Under the pieces are notes generated by a model. That model saw only the letters and a program-made list of their open reading frames with translations, ran no database searches and had not been told where the DNA came from. A stretch of DNA of 64,000 bases. Source: Anaerolineales bacterium. GTDB taxonomy: Bacteria > Chloroflexota > Anaerolineae > Anaerolineales > Villigracilaceae. Shown piece by piece: positions 44,985 to 54,180 of this stretch. The stretch covers positions 1-64,000 of the forward strand of contig JAFGMV010000049.1 in the NCBI GenBank assembly GCA_016927315.1. The letters run 5' to 3'. Numbering within the stretch: the stretch's first letter is position 1; the number at the start of each line of letters is the position of its first letter. The position numbers were made by a program, and so were the translations under genes.

Positions 44985-46178
44985 ATGACAATATTGAATT
45001 CACAATTTGATCGGATCGGGCAGTCTCCAACGGTGGCCATGGCTGACCGGGTTGCTGCGTTACGGGCACAAGGCCGTCGGCTGATCGGTCTGCAGACCGG
45101 TGATCCGGATTTCCCCACACATCAGGCAATCCTGGATGAAGCGCAGCGTGCGATGCAGACCGGTTGGACGCATTATGTGCCCAGTCGTGGGCTGCCTGAA
45201 CTCCGTACGGCTGCGGCTGAAAAGCTGGCCCGCGACCATGGGGTTCAATTCGACCCGGGAAGTGAAATCCTGGTCACTCATGGCGGCGTACATGCGTATT
45301 ACTGCGCCCTGCAGTCTGTGCTCAACCCTGGGGACGAGGTGTTGATTGCTGATCCGGGCTGGGCTACTCACGCCAACATGGTCGTGATGCTGCACGGGAA
45401 AGCCATTCCGGTGCCGTCTTCGGCTGAAGATGGTTTCCTACCTGCATTGGGCGCCTGGCAGAACGTACTGACATCCAGGACACGGGCGGTGGTGATCAAC
45501 TGGCCGAACAACCCGACCGGAGCGCTGCCCCCCCGCGAGTACATTCTGTCGCTCCAGGACTTTGCCGTGAAGAACGGATTGTGGGTGATCAGCGATGAGG
45601 TGTATGAAGCACTGGTGTATGATGGCTGCCAGCATGTTTGCGCAGCCTCGATCCCGGGCGCCAGGGAGCGCACCCTGGTGGTCAACAGCTTATCCAAAAC
45701 CTACGCCATGACCGGCTGGCGGATCGGCTTCCTGGCCGCCCCGGCGAAAAATATCGATAATGCCCTGAAGGCCAGTCAGAATTCAATTACCTGCATTGCT
45801 CCATTTATCCAAAAAGCGGCAGCATTTGCACTGACCGACCCGGGAGTTCAGGAAGCGGTTCGGGAGATGAAATCTGCTTATGCCCGCCGGCGTTCTATGG
45901 TGCTTGAGATTGCATCCAACTTTGCTTCCAAAGTTGTTGGGGTCTCTTCGCCAAAAGGCGCCTTTTATTTTTTTCTCGATATGCGCGCGTTGAGAATACC
46001 GTCGCTGGAGATTTGCGAGCGCCTGCTGGAAGATGTATCGGTGGCGCTGGTGCCGGGGAGCGCCTTTGGCCCCAGCGGTGAAGGGTTTGTTCGCATGGTC
46101 ATCTCGGCTTCAGATGAGGACGTGCAGACCGGGATGGAATTGATTTTAGAATGGGCGGACCATCAGGTTCGCAAGTAA
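44985..46178 (+). CDS. Class I/II pyridoxal-phosphate aminotransferase
   Basis: 397 residues starting MTILNSQFDRIGQSPTVAM. Fold-type I aminotransferase of the AspC subgroup Ib: THYVPSRGLPELR, NWPNNPTGA, the PLP lysine in NSLSKTYAMTGWRIGF and the C-terminal Arg in EGFVRMVIS. Sitting 21 bases before prephenate dehydratase, it probably aminates phenylpyruvate or prephenate (or serves as aspartate aminotransferase); the substrate cannot be fixed. Confidence 0.85.
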   Translation: MTILNSQFDRIGQSPTVAMADRVAALRAQGRRLIGLQTGDPDFPTHQAILDEAQRAMQTGWTHYVPSRGLPELRTAAAEKLARDHGVQFDPGSEILVTHGGVHAYYCALQSVLNPGDEVLIADPGWATHANMVVMLHGKAIPVPSSAEDGFLPALGAWQNVLTSRTRAVVINWPNNPTGALPPREYILSLQDFAVKNGLWVISDEVYEALVYDGCQHVCAASIPGARERTLVVNSLSKTYAMTGWRIGFLAAPAKNIDNALKASQNSITCIAPFIQKAAAFALTDPGVQEAVREMKSAYARRRSMVLEIASNFASKVVGVSSPKGAFYFFLDMRALRIPSLEICERLLEDVSVALVPGSAFGPSGEGFVRMVISASDEDVQTGMELILEWADHQVRK

Positions 46179-46199
46179 AGATAAGATGCGGAGGTCATT

Positions 46200-47030
46200 A
46201 TGAGAGTAGCTTTTCAAGGTGAACCGGGGGCGTATTCTGAGCAGGCGGTGATCGAGCATTTCGGCAAAGAAGCCGAAACAGTGCCTTGCAAGATCTTTGA
46301 TATTGTCTTTGACCGGGTGAACGGGCTGGATTGTGATTACGGCATGTTGCCGATCGAAAATTCCCTGGCTGGCAGCATTCACCAGAATTACGACCTGCTT
46401 TTACAGAACAAGAAATTATCGATCGTTGGGGAACATTATTTACGAGTGGAGCACTGCCTGGTCGCATTGCCGGATGTGAAGAAGGAAGAGATCCATCGCG
46501 TAATTAGCCACCCACAGGGACTGGCGCAGTGTGCGGGATATTTGCGCGGTATGTCAGGCGTCAGGATCGAGGCTTCCCATGATACGGCCGGAAGCGTCCG
46601 GATCGTCAAAGAGTCAGGCGACCGCCAGACGGCGGCGATCGCTTCCCGCCGGGCAAGTGAGATCCACCAGATGCAGATCCTGGAAGAGGGTATCGAAGAC
46701 AACCGGGAAAACTATACCCGTTTCCTGGTCATCAGCGCCAGGCCGGACACCCCTGAAGGGGAATGCAAGACATCAATTGTCTTTCAACTCAAGAACCAAC
46801 CCGGGGCTTTGTTCAAGGCGCTGAGCGTCTTTGCCTTGCGGGATATCGACCTGACAAAGATCGAATCCCGGCCAATTGCCGGCCAGCCATGGGATTACAT
46901 GTTCTACATCGACTTTCTTGGTTCGGCTGCCGATGAACCGGTCAAGCGGGCAGTTGACCATTTGGGCGAATATGCATCCACATTAAGAGTGCTGGGGTCC
47001 TATTTGAGGCATGTTTACTCAGTAAACTAG
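46200..47030 (+). CDS. pheA: Prephenate dehydratase
   Basis: 276 residues: catalytic periplasmic-binding-like domain (residues 1-180, with PIENSLAGSI and DNRENYTRFLVI) and a C-terminal ACT domain (about 195-270) carrying ESRPIAGQPWDYMFYID, the phenylalanine-binding ESRP motif. It converts prephenate to phenylpyruvate with feedback by phenylalanine. Monofunctional, no chorismate mutase domain. GGAGG-like site precedes the ATG. Confidence 0.94.
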   Translation: MRVAFQGEPGAYSEQAVIEHFGKEAETVPCKIFDIVFDRVNGLDCDYGMLPIENSLAGSIHQNYDLLLQNKKLSIVGEHYLRVEHCLVALPDVKKEEIHRVISHPQGLAQCAGYLRGMSGVRIEASHDTAGSVRIVKESGDRQTAAIASRRASEIHQMQILEEGIEDNRENYTRFLVISARPDTPEGECKTSIVFQLKNQPGALFKALSVFALRDIDLTKIESRPIAGQPWDYMFYIDFLGSAADEPVKRAVDHLGEYASTLRVLGSYLRHVYSVN

Positions 47031-47050
47031 AATGTTTACGTAATATTTAC
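47011..47050 (+). repeat. Repeated ATGTTTAC motif before the ilv promoter
   Basis: ATGTTTAC at 47011-47018 (inside the pheA end), AATGTTTAC at 47031-47039 and AATATTTAC at 47042-47050, spaced 21 and 11 bases. The last two match the pair in front of the lysine promoter. The final copy ends 21 bases before the ilv -35, that is 11 bases further than in the lysine case. Confidence 0.5.
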
Positions 47051-47071
47051 AAACCAACAGGAATCCTTGTC

Positions 47072-47099
47072 TTGACAAATGCTCATAGTCCGTTATAAT
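47072..47099 (+). promoter_or_regulatory. Promoter of the ilv-leu operon
   Basis: TTGACA (47072-47077), 16 bases, perfect TATAAT (47094-47099). Start site near 47106, about 11 bases before the leader ATG. Confidence 0.85.
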
Positions 47100-47116
47100 G
47101 CCGTGAAGTTAGAAAT

Positions 47117-47224
47117 ATGAATATATACTTACCAACCCTCGCTCTTATTGTCGTCGTTATTATTTTGGTTCTCGTTCTTGAGAACCTACTTTGGGTTGGG
47201 AAGGCAGCCGTGCAAGAAAGTTAG
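47117..47224 (+). CDS. Branched-chain leader peptide (ilv leader)
   Basis: A 35-codon ORF of which 19 codons are Ile, Leu or Val, including the run LALIVVVIILVLVL. Leader peptides of this kind control ilv operons in enterobacteria by ribosome stalling. It lies between a strong promoter and a terminator in front of ilvD. Its own RNA contains two of the four alternating pairing segments. The run could also pass for a membrane helix, but the segments and position make a leader far more likely. Confidence 0.85.
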   Translation: MNIYLPTLALIVVVIILVLVLENLLWVGKAAVQES

Positions 47225-47280
47225 CACACAACAAACAGGATAAAAAGAGCCGCCCAACCCAAGGGCGGCTCTTTCTTTGT
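47132..47280 (+). terminator. Attenuator of the ilv-leu operon
   Basis: Terminator: AAAGAGCCGCCC (47244-47255), 7-nt loop, GGGCGGCTCTTT (47263-47274), then CTTTGT. Antiterminator: TTGGGTTGGG (47191-47200) is a perfect 10-base complement of CCCAACCCAA (47253-47262), which covers the end of the terminator's left arm and its loop. Competitor: CCAACCC (47132-47138, codons 6-7) pairs with GGGTTGG (47193-47199). A ribosome stalled in the Ile/Leu/Val run masks the first segment and frees the antiterminator. An extra hairpin GGTTCTC/GAGAACC (47167-47186) sits between. Confidence 0.85.
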
Positions 47281-47344
47281 ACAAACCGCGAACACTATTC
47301 CAACCTTCCCGAAAATGTGGAAGGGGACGAGCAAAGGATGAGCT

Positions 47345-49012
47345 ATGCGATCAGATAAAATTAAAGCTGGACACGAAAAGGCGCCACATCGCTCCTTGCT
47401 GCGGGCGACAGGGGTGCGTGACGAAGACATGGGGAAACCCTTTGTCGCTGTTGTGAATTCATACATTGATATCGTTCCCGGCCATGTCCATCTCCAGGAG
47501 TTTGGACGGGTGGTCAAGGAGGCTGTGCGGGCTGCCGGCGCAGTACCTTTTGAGTTCAATACAATTGGCGTGGACGATGGCATTGCCATGGGGCATGCCG
47601 GTATGAAATATTCGCTGCCTTCACGTGAATTGATCGCAGACTCGGTTGAGACGATGATCGAGGCTCACCAGTTCGATGGAATGGTCTGCATCCCGAACTG
47701 CGACAAAATTGTGCCGGGTATGCTGATGGCCGCTATGAGGGTCAACATCCCTGCCATCTTTGTGTCTGGCGGACCGATGGCTGCCGGGAAGACGCCGGAT
47801 GGAGAAACGATTGATTTGATCTCTGTGTTCGAAGGCCTGGGGGCTTATAAAGCCGGAAAGATAGATGAAGAACGCCTGACGATATTAGAAAAATATGCCT
47901 GTCCCTCCTGCGGTTCCTGTTCGGGTATGTTCACGGCCAACAGCATGAACTGTCTGATGGAGGTCCTGGGGATGAGCCTGCCTTACAACGGTTCTGCACT
48001 GGCCAAGACAAAGCAGCGTGAAGAGATCGCCAGGCAGGCCGGTTCGCGGATCATTGAGTTGATCCAAAAAGACCTCAAGCCCCGGGATATCATCTCGGTG
48101 GAAGCAGTCGATGACGCCTTCGCACTGGACATGGCGATGGGTGGGTCGACCAATACGGTGCTGCATACCCTGGCAATTGCCAATGAGGCGGGCATCGATT
48201 ATCCGTTGGAACGCATCAACGAAGTCGCCGAAAAAGTTCCCCATTTGTGTAAGGTCAGTCCTTCGGGTAAATGGCATATGGAGGATGTCCACCGGGCCGG
48301 CGGTATCCCGGCAATCCTCAATGAGGTCCAGAAAGGTACCGGGATGCTGCACCTGGATCGTGTAACAGTGTCAGGAGTAAGCCTGGGCGAAAGCATCTCA
48401 GGAGCAAAAATCCAGGATGATGAGGTTATCCGGCGCTTTGGCAACCCGCATTCCGTGCGCGGCGGACTGGCGGTCCTGTTTGGCAACCTGGCGCCCAGTG
48501 GCTCGGTCATCAAAGCCGGCGGCGTCACCGCTGCGATGCAGAAGTTTTCAGGTCCAGCCCGCATTTACGAATCCCAGGATGAGGCCCTGGAGGGAATCCT
48601 GGCTGGGGAAGTGCAGCCGGGAGAGGTAGTTGTCATTCGCTATGAAGGGCCGCGCGGCGGTCCGGGGATGCAGGAGATGCTCAGCCCGACCAGCGCCATT
48701 ATGGGTATGGGGTTGGGCGATTCGGTGGCTTTGATCACCGATGGCCGTTTCAGCGGCGGGACACGCGGCGCCTGTATTGGCCACGTTTCACCCGAGGCGG
48801 CTGCCGGCGGCCCGATCGCAGCGCTGAGACAGGGGGATATGATCGAGATCGATCTGGAAGCTCGTTCTTTGAAAGTAAATTTGAGCGATGCGGATATCCA
48901 GGGGCGCCTGGACGATTTACCGCCGTTTGAGCCCCGTACGACCAGCCGTTGGCTGCGTCGCTATAGTCATTTCGTTACATCGGCTGATACCGGCGCGGTG
49001 TTGAAATCTTAG
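47345..49012 (+). CDS. ilvD: Dihydroxy-acid dehydratase
   Basis: 555 residues, full length. Fe-S ligands appear in [14 protein letters not shown] and [17 protein letters not shown]. It dehydrates dihydroxy-isovalerate and -methylvalerate to the 2-oxo acids of valine and isoleucine. First structural gene after the attenuator, with AAAGGATG before the ATG. Confidence 0.97.
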   Translation: MRSDKIKAGHEKAPHRSLLRATGVRDEDMGKPFVAVVNSYIDIVPGHVHLQEFGRVVKEAVRAAGAVPFEFNTIGVDDGIAMGHAGMKYSLPSRELIADSVETMIEAHQFDGMVCIPNCDKIVPGMLMAAMRVNIPAIFVSGGPMAAGKTPDGETIDLISVFEGLGAYKAGKIDEERLTILEKYACPSCGSCSGMFTANSMNCLMEVLGMSLPYNGSALAKTKQREEIARQAGSRIIELIQKDLKPRDIISVEAVDDAFALDMAMGGSTNTVLHTLAIANEAGIDYPLERINEVAEKVPHLCKVSPSGKWHMEDVHRAGGIPAILNEVQKGTGMLHLDRVTVSGVSLGESISGAKIQDDEVIRRFGNPHSVRGGLAVLFGNLAPSGSVIKAGGVTAAMQKFSGPARIYESQDEALEGILAGEVQPGEVVVIRYEGPRGGPGMQEMLSPTSAIMGMGLGDSVALITDGRFSGGTRGACIGHVSPEAAAGGPIAALRQGDMIEIDLEARSLKVNLSDADIQGRLDDLPPFEPRTTSRWLRRYSHFVTSADTGAVLKS

Positions 49013-49031
49013 CGTAGAGAAGGAGAGAGTC

Positions 49032-50741
49032 ATGAAACGTACAGGTGCAGAAATTGTTTGGGAGTGTCTGCTGCGCGAAGGCGTCGATACGGTCTTTGGT
49101 TATCCTGGCGGGGCCAGTTTACCGATTTACGATGCGATGAAGAACTTTGATATTCATCACGTATTGGGCCGGCACGAGCAGGGATTGACGCATATGGCAG
49201 ATGGTTATGCCAGGGCTACCGGCAGGGTTGGGGTTGCCATGGCTACCTCCGGCCCCGGGGCGACCAATATGGTCACAGGAATTGCAACAGCCTATATGGA
49301 TTCATCCCCAATCGTTTGTATTACCGGGCAGGTTGCCAGCCAGTATGTCGGATTTGATGCTTTTCAGGAGACGGACGTTACCGGTGTTACCCAACCGATC
49401 ACAAAACATAATTACCTGGTTACCCGGGCGGAAGAGATTATGCCCACGATCCGTAAAGCCTTTTATATTGCCCGGTCCGGGCGCCCGGGTCCGGTCCTGG
49501 TTGATATCTGTAAGGATGCCCAGCAGCATTCGATAGACTGGGAATACGACGATACGCCGATCGCCTTTAGAGGGTACCGGCCTGACCTGCGGCCTGCAAC
49601 AGAGAAGATAAAGCAGGCTGCCGAGATGATCAACCAGGCCAAGCGGCCGGTGATCCTGGCCGGGCGGGGCGTTTTGATGAGCGGCGGGACCGAATTGCTG
49701 CGCAGGTTTGCCGAGAAGGCCCAGGTCCCGGTTGGATTGACCTTATTAGGAATTGGCGCCATGCCGGCCAGTCATCCGTTGACCATGGGGATGATGGGGA
49801 TGCATGGTGAATCCTGGGTGAACGAAGCTATCCAGGAGGCAGATTTGCTGCTGGCTTTTGGGATGCGTTTCGATGATCGGGTCACCGGCACAGTCGATAC
49901 ATATGCCAGGGATGCCAAGAAACTGCACATCGACATCGATCCGTCTGAATTGAACAAGAACGTTCCGGTTGACCTGGGTTTGGTTGGCGATTTAAAGGAG
50001 ATACTGGAACAGGTAGAACCTTTGGTCAAGCCTGCGGACCATGAAGAATGGGTTGACCATATCTGGTGCAAGCGCAAGGAAAGCGGTATCCGGGATATCC
50101 AGAATCTGCCAGACAGTGGGCATCTGTATGCCCCGCATGTGATCAATGACCTGTGGCGGTTTACAGAAGGGGAAGCCCTGGTTGTGAGTGACGTTGGGCA
50201 GCACCAGATGTGGACCGCGCAGTATTATCGACATGATTTGCCGATGCGGTTTATTACCTCTGGTGGCCTGGGGACGATGGGGTTCGGGCTGCCGGCTGGC
50301 ATTGGCGCGAAGATCGGCTGCCCGGAATGTAATGTCTGGGTCATTGCCGGTGATGGTGGGTTCCAGATGACGCAGGCCGAATTATCGACTGCAGCCCAGG
50401 AAGGCGTGAAAGTCAATGTTGCTATTATGAATAACGGTTTCCTGGGAATGGTGCGTCAATGGCAGGAATTCTTCTATGACAAGAACTATGCCGCCACACC
50501 CATGCGCAGCCCGGATTTTATCAAGATCGCTGAAGCGCATGGATTAACCGGGTTAAGGGTTACTGAACGCTCCCAGGTTGAGGCCGCGATCAAACAGGCC
50601 CACGAGACGGAAGGTGCGGTTGTGATTGATTTCCGTGTTGAGCAGGAAGACAGCGTTTACCCAATGGTGCCCAGTGGCGTCCCACTGGACAAGATGATAC
50701 GACGCCCGAGCCCAATTGTGGAAACCGCCAGGGATCGGTAG
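49032..50741 (+). CDS. ilvB: Acetolactate synthase large subunit
   Basis: 569 residues of the ThDP-dependent family: GYPGGASLPIYDA, the catalytic Glu context LGRHEQGLTHMADGYARATG near residue 47, and the ThDP-Mg motif GDGGFQMTQAELSTAAQ...NNGFLGMVRQWQ in the last third. It makes acetolactate and aceto-hydroxybutyrate. Followed after 14 bases by the regulatory subunit. Confidence 0.97.
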   Translation: MKRTGAEIVWECLLREGVDTVFGYPGGASLPIYDAMKNFDIHHVLGRHEQGLTHMADGYARATGRVGVAMATSGPGATNMVTGIATAYMDSSPIVCITGQVASQYVGFDAFQETDVTGVTQPITKHNYLVTRAEEIMPTIRKAFYIARSGRPGPVLVDICKDAQQHSIDWEYDDTPIAFRGYRPDLRPATEKIKQAAEMINQAKRPVILAGRGVLMSGGTELLRRFAEKAQVPVGLTLLGIGAMPASHPLTMGMMGMHGESWVNEAIQEADLLLAFGMRFDDRVTGTVDTYARDAKKLHIDIDPSELNKNVPVDLGLVGDLKEILEQVEPLVKPADHEEWVDHIWCKRKESGIRDIQNLPDSGHLYAPHVINDLWRFTEGEALVVSDVGQHQMWTAQYYRHDLPMRFITSGGLGTMGFGLPAGIGAKIGCPECNVWVIAGDGGFQMTQAELSTAAQEGVKVNVAIMNNGFLGMVRQWQEFFYDKNYAATPMRSPDFIKIAEAHGLTGLRVTERSQVEAAIKQAHETEGAVVIDFRVEQEDSVYPMVPSGVPLDKMIRRPSPIVETARDR

Positions 50742-50755
50742 AGGAGGTTGGTGAA

Positions 50756-51268
50756 ATGTTATATACATTATCTGTGTTAGTAGATGATAAACCGGGTGTG
50801 CTGGATCGGGTGGCTGCTGTTTTCCGGCGTCGAAAATTCAATATTGAGTCATTGACGGTTGGGCATACTGACCATGTCGGTCTGTCACGCATGACCATTG
50901 TGGTCGACGGTGAAGAGCAGGACGTAGAGCGGATTACACATTATCTATATAAGCTGGTTAATGTTATTTTTGTTGAAAACCTGACTGTCCGTCCTATGGT
51001 CAGTCGCGACCTGGCGATGGTCAAGGTCAATGCCTCCCCCGAAAAGCGGGCAGAGATTTTGAACATGGTGAATGTGTTCCGGGCTCATGTTGTGGATATC
51101 ACTCCAACGGCGATGATTGCTGAGATTACCGGCGACAGCGAAAAAATCGAAAGTTTCGTCGAGGTTTTGAAGCCGATGGGAATTATCGAAATGGTGCGTA
51201 CCGGAGCTGTGGCAATGGCCCGCGGTGATGAGCCGATGTTTACGAACGGCAACGGGCATAAAAATTAA
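50756..51268 (+). CDS. ilvN: Acetolactate synthase small regulatory subunit
   Basis: 170 residues with an N-terminal ACT domain (LSVLVDDKPGVLDRVAAVF, residues 4-22) and a C-terminal ACT-like half (VKVNASPEKRAEILNMVN). It gives valine feedback sensitivity to IlvB. GAGGAGG precedes the start. Confidence 0.95.
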   Translation: MLYTLSVLVDDKPGVLDRVAAVFRRRKFNIESLTVGHTDHVGLSRMTIVVDGEEQDVERITHYLYKLVNVIFVENLTVRPMVSRDLAMVKVNASPEKRAEILNMVNVFRAHVVDITPTAMIAEITGDSEKIESFVEVLKPMGIIEMVRTGAVAMARGDEPMFTNGNGHKN

Positions 51269-51320
51269 TAGAATGATCGCTGAATAGTGATCGGAAAACA
51301 CTAGAACAGGAGAAAGCATA

Positions 51321-52382
51321 ATGGCTAAATTCAATTTTGGCGGCGTGGAAGAAGAAGTAGTTACTCGGGAAGAGTTTACCCTCGATAGGGCTCGCGAAGT
51401 CCTGAAAGATGAAGTTGTGGCCGTACTCGGTTATGGCGTACAAGGCCCCGCCCAGGCGCTGAACATGAAGGACAACGGTATCAACGTGATCATCGGTCAG
51501 GCTGAATCAGATAAATTCTATTGGGATAAGGCAGTCGCAGACGGTTGGGTTCCCGGCGAGACGCTTTTTTCAATCGAGGAAGCAGCCAAACGGGGGACTA
51601 TTGTCCAGTACCTGGTTTCGGACGCGGCCCAGCGCATCTTGTGGCCGAAAGTGAAGCCCAATCTTCAGGAGGGCGCTGCACTGTATTTTTCGCACGGTTT
51701 CTCGATCGTCTATTCAGACCAGACGACTGTAATCCCGCCCGAGTACGTCGATGTGATCCTGGTGGCTCCGAAAGGATCGGGGACCAGCGTGAGGCGGAAC
51801 TTTCTGGCCGGCAGCGGTATCAATTCAAGTTATGCGGTTTTCCAGGATTACACCGGGAAAGCAATGGAGCGCACCCTGGCAGTCGGGATCGCGGTCGGTT
51901 CAGGTTTCCTGTTCCCGACCACTTTCCAGAGTGAAGTTTACAGCGACTTGACCGGTGAACGAGGGGTATTGATGGGGGCGCTGGCCGGTATTATGGAAGC
52001 GCAGTACGATGTGTTGCGGAAAAATGGCCATTCACCAAGTGAAGCCTTCAATGAAACTGTTGAAGAGTTAACCCAAAGCCTGATCCGGCTGGTTGGTGAA
52101 AATGGAATGGATTGGATGTATGCGAACTGCTCCGCAACCGCCCAGCGCGGCGCACTCGACTGGCTGCCGGAATTCCGCGAAGCAGTGAAACCAGTCTTCG
52201 AGAAATTGTATGCAAGCGTTGCATCAGGCGAGCAGACGAAGATTGTCCTGGAAGTAAACAGCGCCCCGGACTATAAGGTGAAGCTGGACGCCGAACTCCA
52301 GAAAATGCGCGAGTCTGAAATGTGGCAGGCAGGCGCTGTCGTGCGGTCCCTGCGTCCGGAAAACTGGAATCAAGAGAAATAA
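51321..52382 (+). CDS. ilvC: Ketol-acid reductoisomerase
   Basis: 353 residues. The NADPH-binding start (VVAVLGYGVQGPAQALNMKDNG), APKGSGTSVRRNF and the C-terminal ENGMDWMYANCSATAQRGALDW are complete. The last segment and the length resemble the fungal/Bacteroidota type of class I enzyme more than the common bacterial one of about 330 residues; this is a visual judgement. It isomerises and reduces acetolactate in valine and isoleucine synthesis. Confidence 0.94.
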   Translation: MAKFNFGGVEEEVVTREEFTLDRAREVLKDEVVAVLGYGVQGPAQALNMKDNGINVIIGQAESDKFYWDKAVADGWVPGETLFSIEEAAKRGTIVQYLVSDAAQRILWPKVKPNLQEGAALYFSHGFSIVYSDQTTVIPPEYVDVILVAPKGSGTSVRRNFLAGSGINSSYAVFQDYTGKAMERTLAVGIAVGSGFLFPTTFQSEVYSDLTGERGVLMGALAGIMEAQYDVLRKNGHSPSEAFNETVEELTQSLIRLVGENGMDWMYANCSATAQRGALDWLPEFREAVKPVFEKLYASVASGEQTKIVLEVNSAPDYKVKLDAELQKMRESEMWQAGAVVRSLRPENWNQEK

Positions 52383-52394
52383 ACAAACAAGCAG

Positions 52395-52435
52395 TACACC
52401 CTGAGGGTCGCAACCGGCCCTCAGGGGCAGGTGTA
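52395..52435 (+). other. Intercistronic hairpin between ilvC and leuA
   Basis: CCCTGAGGG (52399-52407) pairs with CCCTCAGGG (52418-52426), with an outer TACA/TGTA pair (52395-52398 and 52432-52435). It ends right at the leuA ribosome site (AAAGGAG, 52436 on). There is no T-tract. It may modulate leuA translation or RNA stability. Confidence 0.55.
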
Positions 52436-52450
52436 AAGGAGCAAATATCA

Positions 52451-54160
52451 ATGGTTACAAAAACAATGACTGTATCAAAGTATCGACTGCCTGCAATGGT
52501 GGACCTGCCTGATCGCCAATGGCCTTCCCGCACCCTTACAGAGAGCCCGATCTGGGTGTCGGTGGACCTTCGTGATGGAAACCAGGCGCTGCCCAATCCG
52601 CTTAATCCCCAGCAGAAGTTGGAATACTTTGAGCTCCTTTGCGACATCGGCTTCAAACAGATCGAGGTTGGATTCCCATCGGCCAGCCAGGATGATTTTG
52701 ACTTTGCCAGGCGTTTGATCGTTGAAGACCGTATCCCGGACGATACCTTTATCATGGTATTGACCCAGTGCCGAAGTCATTTGATCGAGCGTACATTCGA
52801 ATCGATTAAGGGCGTCAGACAGGCGATTTTGCATGCCTATATTGCGACCTCTGAGCTGCACATGAACCAGGTATTTGGGCTGGATCACCAGGGCGTCATG
52901 GAGCAGGCGCTGACATCGGTCAGGCAGATACGAGAAGCCGCCGATGCCATGCCGGAGAGCGATATTCGGTTTGAGTTCTCGCCTGAAGAATTCACCGATT
53001 CAGACCTGGACTTTGTCCTGGAGTTATGTGAGGCGGTCTATGCTGCCTGGGGAAAAGCAACCCCCGAAAAGCCAATGATATTCAATTTACCGGCAACGGT
53101 TGAACGCCGCCCTCCGAACCACTATGCGGATATGATTGAATGGTTCTGCCGGCATTTTCCCCATCCCGAAGGCATCATTGTCTCGCTGCATTCACACAAT
53201 GACCAGGGAATGGCTGTCGCCGCGACCGAGTTGGCATTGATGGCCGGGGCTGGACGTGTGGAAGGAACCCTGTTTGGACACGGCGAGCGAACCGGGAATG
53301 TTGACCTGGTGACCCTGGTGAACAACTTATACTCGCGCGGCCTCGACACAGGCCTCGATTTTTCCAACTTGCCCAAGGTCGCTGAAACAGTTGTGCGGCT
53401 GACAGGCATGCCGATCTATTATCGGGCTCCCTATGCGGGTGAATACGTCTTCACGGCTTTCTCCGGTTCACACCAGGATGCTATTCGGAAAGGGATGAAT
53501 CTCCTTCCGGAAGCGCCCGAAAAGTTCGGGATGGGTTTCAAGGTGCCGTATTTGCACATTGACCCGACAGACCTGGGACGTGAATATGAGAGTCTCATTC
53601 GTATTAATTCCCAGTCTGGGAAGGGCGGTATGGTTTACGTGCTGGAGAAGGAATTCGGGATAGAGCCTCCCAAGCAGATGCATCCTGAAATAGGGAGGGC
53701 TGTGCAGGAATATACGGATGAGTTGGGTAGGGAGATCAGCGCCAGCGAGGTTCTCAAAGTTTTCGAGACGACATTTGTCGAACCACAGGGTCCGTATCAA
53801 TTGGTTAATTACTGGCCTCGCCCGAATGATGAAGACCCCTCCATCGTTCATGGTGAATTGATCCTGAAAATCGGGGGACGTGAACAATGGATCCTGGCGG
53901 ACGGAAACGGACCGATATCTGCCTTTATGGCCTGTATCCGTAAGCTGGGTATCACGGAGTACAGCCTGGATGATTATTTCGAGCAGGCGGTGGGGAAGGG
54001 TGCCGATGCGATTGCCTATGCCTATGTGCCGCTCAAATATAAGGACAATGGCATCCTGTTTGGTGTCGGTACGGGTACGAATATCAACCAGGCTGCCGTG
54101 AAGGCAATTATGGCCGGCATGAACCGCTGGGCGATGGTTCACAAACCGGATGGAAAATAG
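52451..54160 (+). CDS. leuA: 2-isopropylmalate synthase, long (LeuA2) type
   Basis: 569 residues from MVTKTMTVSKYRLPAMVDLPDRQWP, after AAAGGAG. The DRE-TIM barrel reads SVDLRDGNQALPNP, with SLHSHNDQGMAVAATELALMAGA for the metal site and FGHGERTGNVDLVTL. The C-terminal LeuA regulatory domain (about 440-565) should bind leucine. The length and N-terminal extension fit the M. tuberculosis-like form. One of three acyltransfer synthases in the window (with hcs and cimA). Confidence 0.95.
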   Translation: MVTKTMTVSKYRLPAMVDLPDRQWPSRTLTESPIWVSVDLRDGNQALPNPLNPQQKLEYFELLCDIGFKQIEVGFPSASQDDFDFARRLIVEDRIPDDTFIMVLTQCRSHLIERTFESIKGVRQAILHAYIATSELHMNQVFGLDHQGVMEQALTSVRQIREAADAMPESDIRFEFSPEEFTDSDLDFVLELCEAVYAAWGKATPEKPMIFNLPATVERRPPNHYADMIEWFCRHFPHPEGIIVSLHSHNDQGMAVAATELALMAGAGRVEGTLFGHGERTGNVDLVTLVNNLYSRGLDTGLDFSNLPKVAETVVRLTGMPIYYRAPYAGEYVFTAFSGSHQDAIRKGMNLLPEAPEKFGMGFKVPYLHIDPTDLGREYESLIRINSQSGKGGMVYVLEKEFGIEPPKQMHPEIGRAVQEYTDELGREISASEVLKVFETTFVEPQGPYQLVNYWPRPNDEDPSIVHGELILKIGGREQWILADGNGPISAFMACIRKLGITEYSLDDYFEQAVGKGADAIAYAYVPLKYKDNGILFGVGTGTNINQAAVKAIMAGMNRWAMVHKPDGK

Positions 54161-54180
54161 TTATTTTAGAGGAGGATGCT

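Noticed and set aside
47117-47224. Leader ORF as a small membrane protein
   Set aside because: The hydrophobic run would pass as a helix, but it consists almost only of Ile/Leu/Val, and its codons overlap the pairing segments of an attenuator placed exactly before ilvD.
47100-47345. T-box element before ilvD
   Set aside because: No T-box sequence (AGGGTGGNACCGCG) or specifier stem; the region is accounted for by the leader ORF and its paired segments.
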